From NCBI RefSeq assembly GCF_014649815.1, contig NZ_BMTT01000001.1:248001-312000 (forward strand): a stretch of 64,000 bases of DNA, in the 5' to 3' direction. Made by a program: the position numbers and the translations under genes. This document shows positions 8,101 to 14,770 of the stretch, piece by piece. The notes below the pieces were generated by a model. The model ran no database searches and had not been told where the DNA came from. It saw nothing but the letters and a program-made list of their open reading frames with translations. Every line of letters starts with the position of its first letter. Within the stretch, counting starts at the first letter, position 1. This DNA comes from Streptomyces mutabilis (GTDB taxonomy: Bacteria > Actinomycetota > Actinomycetes > Streptomycetales > Streptomycetaceae).

Positions 8101-10193
8101 TGTACCTGCTCGCGCTGCGCCGCCAGGGCCGGGGCGAGGAGGCGCTGGAGGTGTACGAGGAGTACGAACTGTCCGGCGGGCGGAGCCCGGCACTGGTGGC
8201 GCTGGGCCGGGAACTGCGCGAGGAGCACGGGCAGGCGGACGAAGCCCAGCGCGAGGAATCCGGGCAGTCGACGGCCCAGCACACCCGGCACGACCTCCTG
8301 TCCCCGCCCGACGAGCTGCCCGAGGGCCCCTTCCCCACGGAGGACGACCTCTGGACACCCCTGCTGGGGGACCCGGAGGAAGAGGAGCAGCGACCTGACA
8401 CGCTCGTGGGCAGTGGTGCCTGGGGAGACGGCCCGGACGACGACCCGGACCTGGATCCCGCGACGGCCATGGAGCGGGCGGAGATCCTCGCGGAGGTCGC
8501 GGCGCAAGAGGCGGAGGCGGACGACGGCGTCGACACCGACCTCCGCGTCTGCGCCCGCTTCACGTTCGCCGAGGGTCTCAGCGGCGACGAGGCCCTCGCG
8601 GCCCTGTCCCACCTCGTCACCGGCCTGCTGGCGGACAGCGGGCTGGAGGAGCATGCGTACGACCCCTTCTCGGGCCGGGCGGGGTTCCTCGTACGACTGG
8701 CGCCCGGGGTGCAGGCCACCCGCCTCCTGCGAGCGACCGTGGAGAAGCTGCCCGAGCGGCTGGCCCACGTGGGCAGCCTGCGGCTGGTGTCGGAGTTCTG
8801 GCAGGAGGAGTCCCGCCCGGACGGCGGCGAGGTGCAGGTCTTCCGCGCCGACGCCCGGTCGGTCGGCACCGCGCTGGACACCGCCGCCGCCGCGCAGGCG
8901 ATCGTCGTGCTCTCGGCTCCCCTCTACCACGACGAGGTGGACGAGGAGGGCCAGGACGGCCCTGCCTACGCCCCGGGCCTCTTCCGCCCCCTGGACGACG
9001 GCACGGGCTGGTATCACGTGGTCGGGCAGGCCGGTTCCGGCGTCGGGAGGCCGCGCACCGGCACGGTCAGGGGGCCCTTCCCCCTGCCGGCCGGCGGTCG
9101 GCTCCCGCTGCCGCCTGACGACTCGGCGGCCGTCGTCGTGCGCCTGCGCGACGGCCGTTTCGTCCCGGCTGACTCCTGGTCGGCGCACCGGTCCGGCGGC
9201 GGCCCGGCGACGCACTACTTCGACGTCGACCTGAGCGAGCACCGAATCGCCACCGACATCCCCGGTGTCGAGCTGGCGTGGCGTGTGGACGACCCGGTCA
9301 GGGCCGTGGAGGCCAGGGAGAGCCGCGAACCGGGGGCGAAGGGCTTCGACGGCATCCACTGGCTTCCGTACGATCCCGGCCGCGCGCCGGACATGCCGGG
9401 CCACCGCACCCGGTGGGTCCGTCCCGCCCCCTACCGCAGCCGCCTGGCCTTCCTCCGCGGCCCCGATCCACGCGCAGCCGAATCTCCGTCAGACCTCATC
9501 GCCAACTCCCGTTGCGTGATCCTGGGCTTCGACGGAGTGCTGGCCCGGTTTTACCGGCCGGGTGTCGAGCGGGAGGTGTTGCTGGACGCGGCACGACTGA
9601 TCGCTGACCGGCGCGCCCCGCAGGACGCGCTGGCCGGGCATCCACTGCTCGACGCGGGCGGGCCCGTGCCGGCGCTGGAGGGACACCCGAGCACCCTCGA
9701 CCTGCTCCGGGCCTTCGCCCGGCACCCGCTGGCCGAGGATCTTCGCCGTCTGGTCGACCGGCACGACGAGCGGGCGGCGCTGACGGCCCATCCCAGCCGG
9801 ACCGCCGAGCAACTGGTGCGTACGCTGCACGCGCGGCAGGCTCCGGTGGCCGTGGTGACCGATCGGGCGCTCGGCCCGGTGGCCGGCTACCTGGAGCGCC
9901 GAGGACTGACTCATTGCCTGCGGGGAGGGCTGCACGGACGGGCCTCCGACCTCACCCGGTTGCTGCCCGACCCGCGGGGCCTCCATCCGGTCCTCGACCG
10001 GCTGGGGGTCCCGGCCGCCACGTGCGTGCTGGTCGGCTCCACCGTGGCCGAGTTGACCGCGGCCCGTACGACCGGTATGCGATTCATCGGACACGCACGC
10101 GACGAAGAGACCCGCAGGCGCCTGCGCGCCTCGGGTGACGTGCCGCTGGTCTCCGGCCTGCGCCTGCTGCTCTCCGCTGCCCAGAGCCGCTGA
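5169..10193 (+). CDS. SAV_2336-type multidomain protein: vWA-like, pseudokinase, SARP/BTAD-like and HAD-like regions
   Basis: This protein has 1674 residues. Residues 1-45 are a small helical segment (LELAELLWLAG). A proline-rich linker leads to a vWA-like domain (about 180-360) where a degenerate HDTGPTMPVW replaces DxSxS. A protein-kinase fold (about 550-780) keeps VVMEYLDG but has Arg for the ATP-binding Lys (VTVRLH), HGHL for HRD and LFEPG for DFG, so it looks catalytically dead. Residues about 785-1010 resemble the winged-helix plus BTAD region of SARP regulators. After an acidic linker and an unknown domain comes a HAD-like C-terminus (about 1445-1674) with GFDGVL, where the usual nucleophile Asp is Gly. 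With MoxR and VMAP it completes a ternary system. I chose the ATG at 5169 because it overlaps the MoxR stop; the open frame upstream is the shadow of moxR. Confidence 0.85.
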   Translation: MPADRPGPPDPLPRLADILGRASSGARPTPLELAELLWLAGHMEPADQDSPGPSEEPHPPAPLADRQPPEPAPPPATGPAALRPREPRRENGRGRPAPAPAASGTPGPRSPLRLPAQAPPAGTATAEPHSALLVPAPPMLPHPLAIQRSLRPLKRRANAPVGREVDESATADRIARLGVDPEWWLPVLRPVRERWLRLSLVHDTGPTMPVWQPLVRELHTALAQSGVFRTVTLHRAEADGTVRDNGAEAPADGRTVTLLISDCMGPQWRESPAGTRWFATLRRWARHTPLAVLQPLPEQLWRDTALPPVAGRLSAPHRAAPSAALDFTPYDTTVPRAPRGATHVPVLEPGPEWLANWASLVASPGGTEYAGAAAVLHHPLPADAEDRTDLSRLSARELVLRFRANASPPAFRLAGHLALGRPDLPVMRLVQAAVEPDPLPSHLAEVILSGLLSTVPGPPGSYAFRPGVRELLLRGLPRTARDRTHELLLRTGGLIDERAGRSPGEFSALIPSRDGTERANGNETFAAISQESARQLAARARPPAASPFPPAPAARYRPVRRLSPAGRMWLAEDTETNRTVTVRLHDPLPGPAARRAFVRGVRRLTRIDHPNVVTVLDGGVEEDVPYVVMEYLDGIALNALVRSNGRRLPPPLTVSVGAQLARALGALHAAGTTHGHLEASRVVLLPDGTARLSLFEPGRTSGPAGHSEDLRALCDVMLLLTSGTSRLTVPIESRRLDRLPEALRIDYAHAFDQLMFPSLETQTRGRDLLTHPGLLTRAREAYEPRRYRALGPLRVDLPDGSPTLPPAVRALLATLLLKPGRTVTHEELRWGLWDPGDEPRDPRAEVTGAAGELAALLGPGVLVTSAHGYALHTSADHVDVVHCDELVRRADAAALEGSPAEARDLVTQALALWHGPEPLADVPGPAARTARTRLARLRLALHTKRAELDLTLGDYDRAATDLAGLLRAHPHREDFRRLYLLALRRQGRGEEALEVYEEYELSGGRSPALVALGRELREEHGQADEAQREESGQSTAQHTRHDLLSPPDELPEGPFPTEDDLWTPLLGDPEEEEQRPDTLVGSGAWGDGPDDDPDLDPATAMERAEILAEVAAQEAEADDGVDTDLRVCARFTFAEGLSGDEALAALSHLVTGLLADSGLEEHAYDPFSGRAGFLVRLAPGVQATRLLRATVEKLPERLAHVGSLRLVSEFWQEESRPDGGEVQVFRADARSVGTALDTAAAAQAIVVLSAPLYHDEVDEEGQDGPAYAPGLFRPLDDGTGWYHVVGQAGSGVGRPRTGTVRGPFPLPAGGRLPLPPDDSAAVVVRLRDGRFVPADSWSAHRSGGGPATHYFDVDLSEHRIATDIPGVELAWRVDDPVRAVEARESREPGAKGFDGIHWLPYDPGRAPDMPGHRTRWVRPAPYRSRLAFLRGPDPRAAESPSDLIANSRCVILGFDGVLARFYRPGVEREVLLDAARLIADRRAPQDALAGHPLLDAGGPVPALEGHPSTLDLLRAFARHPLAEDLRRLVDRHDERAALTAHPSRTAEQLVRTLHARQAPVAVVTDRALGPVAGYLERRGLTHCLRGGLHGRASDLTRLLPDPRGLHPVLDRLGVPAATCVLVGSTVAELTAARTTGMRFIGHARDEETRRRLRASGDVPLVSGLRLLLSAAQSR

Positions 10194-10325
10194 CCGCACC
10201 CCCCCGTTCGGCGGCCCCCCGCCCGGCCCCCTCCAAGACGCGCCCGCCCCCTCCCCCACGCACGATGCCAAGGAGGCCGGCCACCAGCCGGCCCCGCACG
10301 GTCCGCGCTCTCGGGAGGATCTGCC

Positions 10326-11375
10326 ATGACCGCCAGTACCGCCAGTCTGGAGCAGCTGCGCCGCTGCCACTTCGCCGTCGACCTGGGCGCGGCGCGGACG
10401 CGCGTGTACGTCAAGGGCGTCGGGCTCGTCGTCGACCAGCCGTCCGCCGCCGCGGTCAACACCCGCACCGGCGCGCTCATCGCGGTCGGTGAGTTCGCGG
10501 AGAAGATGACGGGTCGCACCCCCGGCTACATCCGCGTCGTACGGCCCGTCTCCGGCGGCACGGTCGTCGACATCGAGATGGCCCAGCGCATGCTGCGGCA
10601 CCTGCTCGGCGACAAGATCCGCCGCGCCCTGCGCCGCAAGCCCCGGCTGCGCGCCGCCGTGTGCACCCCGCACGACGCGGATCCCCTCTCCCGGCGGGCG
10701 GCGATCGAGACGCTGGTCGGGCTCGGCGCGCGCCGGGTGGAACTCGTCGACACGCTGATCGCCGCGGCGGTCGGCTGCGGGCTACCGGTGGAGCAGCCCG
10801 AGGCGACCATGATCATGGTGTGTGGGGCGCACGCCACGCAGGTCGCGGTGCTCTCGCTCGGCTCGATCGTGGCCGCGGAGCGCATCCCGGTCGGCGGGGA
10901 GGCCGTCGACCACGCGATCGTGCAGCTCCTGCGCCACCACCACGAACTGGTGTTGCCCAGCCAGTCCGTGCGCCCGTTGCAGATCGCCCTCTCCGGCAAC
11001 GGCCTGACCCCGCAGGGGCCCGCGTCCACGGAGATCCACGGCCGGGACGTGGCGACCGGGCTGGCGCGCAGCGTGCGGGTCGACACCGCCGCCGTGCGCA
11101 ACGCCATCCAGACGCCGCTGACCGCGGTGCTCGACGGGATCGGCAAGGTGCTGCGGGACTGCCCGCCGGACCTGGTCGCGGACCTCGCCGACCGCGGCAT
11201 CATGATGGTCGGGGGCAACGCGCTGCTCCCCGGCTTCGACCAGATGCTGCGGCAGGCGACCGGCATGCCGGTGCACATCGCGGAGCGTCCCGACGTGTGC
11301 GCGGTCCAGGGCCTCGGCATCATGCTGGAGGGCCGCATCGAGCCGCTGGCGCTGAACCCGACGTCGGCCGACTGA
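10326..11375 (+). CDS. MreB/Mbl-like actin-family protein
   Basis: This 349-residue protein has the actin/Hsp70 ATPase-fold signature of MreB: phosphate 1 region FAVDLGAARTRVYVKG, the MREB-type RPVSGGTVVDIEMAQRML segment, and C-terminal VGGNALLPGFDQ. It is close in length to MreB (about 340-350). The phosphate 2 motif, normally DIGGGTT, is altered to MVCGAHATQV, so nucleotide handling may differ from canonical MreB. It stands alone without mreC or mreD. In streptomycetes MreB paralogues act mainly in spore-wall synthesis, so this may be a divergent paralogue. GGGAGGATCTGCC precedes the ATG at good spacing. The 132-bp gap from the previous gene suggests its own promoter. Confidence 0.88.
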   Translation: MTASTASLEQLRRCHFAVDLGAARTRVYVKGVGLVVDQPSAAAVNTRTGALIAVGEFAEKMTGRTPGYIRVVRPVSGGTVVDIEMAQRMLRHLLGDKIRRALRRKPRLRAAVCTPHDADPLSRRAAIETLVGLGARRVELVDTLIAAAVGCGLPVEQPEATMIMVCGAHATQVAVLSLGSIVAAERIPVGGEAVDHAIVQLLRHHHELVLPSQSVRPLQIALSGNGLTPQGPASTEIHGRDVATGLARSVRVDTAAVRNAIQTPLTAVLDGIGKVLRDCPPDLVADLADRGIMMVGGNALLPGFDQMLRQATGMPVHIAERPDVCAVQGLGIMLEGRIEPLALNPTSAD

Positions 11376-11431
11376 CCCTCGGCGCGGGAGAACGCGGGCC
11401 GGAACCGACGACACCGACGAAGCCGTACGGC

Positions 11432-12000
11432 ATGAGCGGCCGGCCCGCGCCCCGACTGACCCGCCTCCTCGAAGCGGTCCCGCAGGTCGGCACCGACCTG
11501 GATTGGCGCAGCACCCTGCAGCACGTCGGCGCCCGCCCTGGTCCTCGCCGACGCCGGGCGCGGCCGGGAACGGCTCGCCGTCTACGAGGACCGGGACCGC
11601 ATCGTCCGGGACCTCGACGATCTGGTGGTGCAGCGGCTGTTCGCCACCACGCGGCGCCGCCCCGGGCGCGGACGACGTCCGGGACATCCTCGGCCGGGCG
11701 GTGGACGAGCTGCGGTCCACGGTCCAGGAGGTCCGTACGACGATCCTGGCGCTGCGCCGGCCCCCGGCCGGCCCGCCCACCGGGCTGCGCGGCAGGGTGC
11801 TGCGGGAGACCGCGTCCGCCGCCGCCCGGCTCGGCTTCCCGCCGTCCACGCACTGCACCGGCGCGGTCGACACCCGCGTACCGGACCGGTCCGGGGACGG
11901 TCTGCTCACCGCACTGCGCCAGGCCCTGTCCGACACGGCCGGCCGCCCGGGGGTGACCCGGCGCGGCACGGTCCTGCCCCGCGCGTGCTCGAAGCGGCGG
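11432..12000 (+). pseudogene. Decayed GAF/HisKA_3 sensor histidine kinase (DevS-like)
   Basis: Three pieces in three different frames together read like a DevS-type kinase. From 11432, MSGRPAPRLTRLLEAVPQVG resembles the N-terminus. Around 11550-11640 another frame gives GRERLAVYEDRDRIVRDLDD then LVVQRLFATT, the dimerisation/phosphoacceptor box, but with Asp where the His should be (DLHD to DLDD). From about 11660 the third frame gives VDELRSTVQEVRTTILALRR and then part of the linker to the ATPase domain. The GAF region is largely missing and the ATPase C-terminus breaks off near 12000. At least two frameshifts plus a deletion make it non-functional. Confidence 0.7.
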
Positions 12001-12229
12001 GCGAGGCGGCGGTCGCGTCGACGACGGCCGGCGCCTTCGCCCCCACGGACCGTTCACTGCCCGGACCCGGGTGTAGTCACCCGTCCGGTGGGCAGGTGCA
12101 CCAACAGGGCCGCCGGACCACCGCGGCCGGACCGGGACCCGGTCCCTCGCTACGGTCCGTCGGCCGACGGGGGCTGCGTGACGTTGCGAACGTCTGCCGG
12201 GGACCGACATGGACGGACAAGGCGGTGAC

Positions 12230-12931
12230 ATGACCTCAGCGGCACCTCCACGTCTGGCGGGTAGTCCCGCCACCCTGGTCATCGACGGCCGGGTGGACAC
12301 CGACCGGGCGCTGCTCGCCCCACGGGGAGAACTCGTTCACGGCTGCGCGGACATCCTGGCCGAGGTCCTGGCCGCGCTGCCGGCCGGTATCGGCCGGGTG
12401 GACCTGGACATGGGCGACGTGACGTTCATGGACACGGCCGGGCTCCAGTTCCTGGACCTGCTCGGCGGTTACAGCCACCGGCAGGCGGTGCCCGTGACGG
12501 CGACGAACTGGCACGGCCAGCCGCTGCGCATCCTGGAACTGGCCGGCCTGGACACCTCCGACCCCCTGCGCGCCACGGCCCACCGGCCGGAGCCCGAGCG
12601 GAAGCCGGAGCAGGAGCCGGAAACCGGGCCTCCCGCCGCCCCCTCGCCCCCCGCCGAACAGCTGCACGTCCTCCAGGAGGAGGTGGAGCAGCTGCGCCGG
12701 GCGATCGCCTCCCGCCCGGTCATCGACCAGGCCCGGGGCGTACTCATGGCGCTGCACGCCTGCACCTCGGACGAGGCGTGGCACATCCTGCGGGAGGCCT
12801 CCCAGCTGTCCAACACCAAGCTGCGCACGGTGGCCGCGGCGGTCACCGCCGGCGCCGAGAGCGACGGCCCGCCCCCACCGCCCGAGGTGCGCACGGCCCT
12901 GCGGACGGCGCTGGCCCGCTTGCGCCGCTGA
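12230..12931 (+). CDS. STAS domain-ANTAR domain fusion regulator
   Basis: The protein has about 233 residues. Residues 10-110 form an anti-sigma-factor-antagonist STAS domain, with the conserved DVTFMDTAGLQFLDLL helix that normally carries the phosphorylatable Ser (here Thr in DTAG). A Pro/Glu-rich linker and a short coiled coil (QLHVLQEEVEQLRRAI) lead to an ANTAR RNA-binding domain with VIDQARGVLMALHACTSDEAW. ANTAR domains bind paired hairpins in nascent RNA and prevent termination, so this protein may couple a partner-switching signal to antitermination. The ATG at 12230 has AAGGCGG seven bases upstream; an in-frame ATG at 12209 is the alternative start. It follows the decayed sensor kinase. 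Confidence 0.82.
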   Translation: MTSAAPPRLAGSPATLVIDGRVDTDRALLAPRGELVHGCADILAEVLAALPAGIGRVDLDMGDVTFMDTAGLQFLDLLGGYSHRQAVPVTATNWHGQPLRILELAGLDTSDPLRATAHRPEPERKPEQEPETGPPAAPSPPAEQLHVLQEEVEQLRRAIASRPVIDQARGVLMALHACTSDEAWHILREASQLSNTKLRTVAAAVTAGAESDGPPPPPEVRTALRTALARLRR

Positions 12932-13019
12932 GACCGGGCCCGGTGTGATGCCGGGCGTGTCGGAGGGGTACCCGGCCACGGACCCGCCCGGTATCCGTCC
13001 GGCACGAGGAGGCACCACG

Positions 13020-13169
13020 ATGAGCGAGCAGACCCCGTCCCAGGCAGAAGGCGAACGCGACGACGAGCAGAACCGCCAGGAGGGCCCCGACCCGGCGCAG
13101 ACCACTCCCTCCCAGGCGGAGGGCGAGCGCGACGAGGAGGACGCCACGGAGAACGTGCGGGACCGGTAG
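13020..13169 (+). CDS. Small acidic peptide with internal duplication
   Basis: This is a 49-residue, highly charged protein consisting largely of two copies of TPSQAEGERD separated by an Asn/Gln/Glu-rich linker. It has no hydrophobic stretch and is expected to be disordered. ATG follows GAGGAGGCACCACG, a strong ribosome-binding site, which supports translation. Similar short streptomycete peptides exist but I know of no function. It is the last gene before the attachment-site remnant. Confidence 0.6.
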   Translation: MSEQTPSQAEGERDDEQNRQEGPDPAQTTPSQAEGERDEEDATENVRDR

Positions 13170-13221
13170 CCCGGCGCGGCGCCACCGTCCGGAAAAGGTT
13201 TCTGCGGAAGGTGGCGCGAAG

Positions 13222-13266
13222 TGGGGCGGGTGGGACTCGAACCCACGGCCGACGGATTATGAGTCC
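13222..13266 (-). other. att core: 3' fragment of a CAU-anticodon tRNA gene
   Basis: Read on the minus strand, this gives loop CTCATAA (anticodon CAU), the 3' anticodon stem TCCGT, a variable region, T-stem GTGGG with loop TTCGAGT and CCCAC, acceptor strand CCGCCCC and discriminator A. The 5' anticodon strand would need ACGGA, but the sequence departs after GGA, so the 5' half of the tRNA is missing. This is what integration into a tRNA 3' end leaves at the distal att site. The parent is tRNA-Ile2(CAU) or tRNA-Met; I cannot decide which. The intact tRNA, starting with GGGGCGG, is not in the window. Confidence 0.75.
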
Positions 13267-13285
13267 TTTGAGGATCGTCCGCGAT

Positions 13286-13377
13286 CTTCCTGATCCTGCC
13301 GTGCGCTACCTGTTTTCGCAGGTCAGAGCCGTGGTCTCGTACGCCTGAGCCCCTTGTCCTTCCTGATCCTTCCGTGC
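13286..13377. repeat. Two imperfect 19-bp direct repeats, probable integrase arm sites
   Basis: CTTCCTGATCCTGCCGTGC at 13286-13304 and CTTCCTGATCCTTCCGTGC at 13359-13377 differ at one base and are 73 bp apart in the same orientation, directly inside the tRNA-derived core. Arm-type binding sites of tyrosine recombinases have this position and form. No protein gene is apparent between 13267 and 13619. Confidence 0.5.
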
Positions 13378-13619
13378 CCTTCCGGTCCCTCGCGGGTTCC
13401 TGGGCACCGTGCGGGTCCCTGGGAGGTCCCTTTGCCGGGCCCCTGAACGAGCGGTGAGAGAGCTGCGGCCCCGTCTGGTTTGCGAAGGTGCTGGTCGCCG
13501 CTGCGAGAGGCGGCCCGATCGATCTTGAGCGCAGCGGAGTGCCTTACCGATGTAAAGGCGCTGCCTCCACCCGGGGAGGCCTGTGCTTCTCCGCAGGTCA
13601 GCGCGATACAGCAGCGTAA

Positions 13620-13826
13620 TCCAAGAACATGCTGATGGCCGGCGTGCTGCCGGTCACCGCGAAGCACGGCAAGCGGCTGCGCGAGGAGCCGGTTGCTCAG
13701 CTCTACGAGCAGGGGCGCGTCCATCATGTCGGCGAATGGCCTGTGCTGGAGCAGCAGATGGTGACGTGGGTTGCTGGCATGGACAGCCCAGACCGCATGG
13801 ACGCCGCCGTGCACGCGTTGACATAG
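13620..13826 (+). pseudogene. C-terminal fragment of a phage terminase large subunit
   Basis: The frame reads PVTAKHGKRLREEPVAQLYE, then GRVHHVGEWPVLEQQMVTW and SPDRMDAAVHALT before a TAG. These are the hallmarks of the nuclease-domain C-terminus of actinophage large terminases (EPVAALYEQGRVHHVG, then SPDRMDALVWALT). An in-frame TAA precedes it at 13617, so only about 68 codons survive and the ATPase domain is missing. It lies on the plus strand, opposite to all structural genes of the prophage at 18.6-47.7 kb, so it is either an inverted remnant or the trace of another phage. Confidence 0.7.
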
Positions 13827-14000
13827 CTCCCCGAGTCTCAGCTGAGCGGGGCGTCCCACACTCCGTAACACGACCAGCGCCTCTCAAGGCGCCGGTAATC
13901 AGTTGCTCACAAGCAGATACAGCGGCCAAGAACTGGCTGCTACAGTGCCAACAACCAGCAACTGGCCCGTGGAGCGGCTAAGTTGGCACAGGAGGCCTGA

Positions 14001-14768
14001 TTGTACGCGTCGTTCAAGTTGGACTTGTTGAGCGTGCGGCAATACCTCTCGCTGTCACGGACTGCCCGCCGAGGAATGATTCCGGCACAACCTGGCATCT
14101 ACATCTGGACAGCTGACCTCCGAGATCTGGCGCTGAGTGCCTTCGAGCGCGACGCCAACGATGTGTTCGAGGACCTTCAAACCCGAATCGCTCCGCAAGA
14201 CGGGCCGCCCCTCGAAGCTGGCATGGTGGGTAAGTACAGACACATTGCAATTCAAGATCGCCCGCCGGCGCTAACTGGTGCTTCGTCATCTCGGTTGAGC
14301 GAGATGATAATGGAGAAGAACATCCATCTTGAATGGGCCTTGCTCTGTGCGACTGTTTTCCAGCGGCCCCTCTATGTCGGCAAGGCAGTCAACCTGTCAA
14401 CACGGATCCGGCAACACTTGCGGTCGGGCTCTAAACTCAGCCGTGGGCTTGAGCAGCTCAATCTCACACCCGGCGACTGCACCGTAGTCCTACTACCCGT
14501 CCAGCCCCCAGACGATGTATTCGAACTCGCCGCATCCCTGCGGCAGCGCACAGACTCTCCGGACGCAGATGAAGAAGACCTCGACGCCGACATTGAAGAT
14601 TTTCTAGATGATGGAAGCGACGAGGATGACTTTGACGAATTCGATGCAGAAGAGGAACTGCCGCCCGATGCTCCTGTCGAGCTGAGGCAAGCTGATCAGT
14701 TGGTACGCCTTGCTGAATCGCTGACTATCCGCCTCGCCCACCCGCTGCTGAATGAAAAGATGGACTGA
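14001..14768 (+). CDS. GIY-YIG nuclease-domain protein
   Basis: This 255-residue protein has the GIY-YIG core as PAQPGIYIW near residue 30 and RPLYVGKAVNLSTRIRQHL near residue 120; Tyr, Gly and the downstream Arg of the family are present. The long insertion between the two motifs is unusual. A very acidic stretch (DEEDLDADIEDFLDDGSDED) occupies about residues 190-215. The start is TTG at 14001, with AGGAGG at 13990-13995. It precedes the DGQHR gene by 2 bp. GC content is clearly lower than in neighbouring genes, suggesting recent transfer. Likely a DNA endonuclease, perhaps in defence; the target is unknown. Confidence 0.75.
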   Translation: MYASFKLDLLSVRQYLSLSRTARRGMIPAQPGIYIWTADLRDLALSAFERDANDVFEDLQTRIAPQDGPPLEAGMVGKYRHIAIQDRPPALTGASSSRLSEMIMEKNIHLEWALLCATVFQRPLYVGKAVNLSTRIRQHLRSGSKLSRGLEQLNLTPGDCTVVLLPVQPPDDVFELAASLRQRTDSPDADEEDLDADIEDFLDDGSDEDDFDEFDAEEELPPDAPVELRQADQLVRLAESLTIRLAHPLLNEKMD

Positions 14769-14770
14769 GA

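Noticed and set aside
5133-9404. Minus-strand open frame of 1423 codons
   Set aside because: It is antisense to the SAV_2336-type gene, is full of Arg/Gly/Pro/Ala and shows no domain; typical high-GC shadow.
13323-13871. Minus-strand frame as a possible integrase next to the att core
   Set aside because: No recombinase motifs; the plus strand at 13620-13826 carries the terminase remnant instead.
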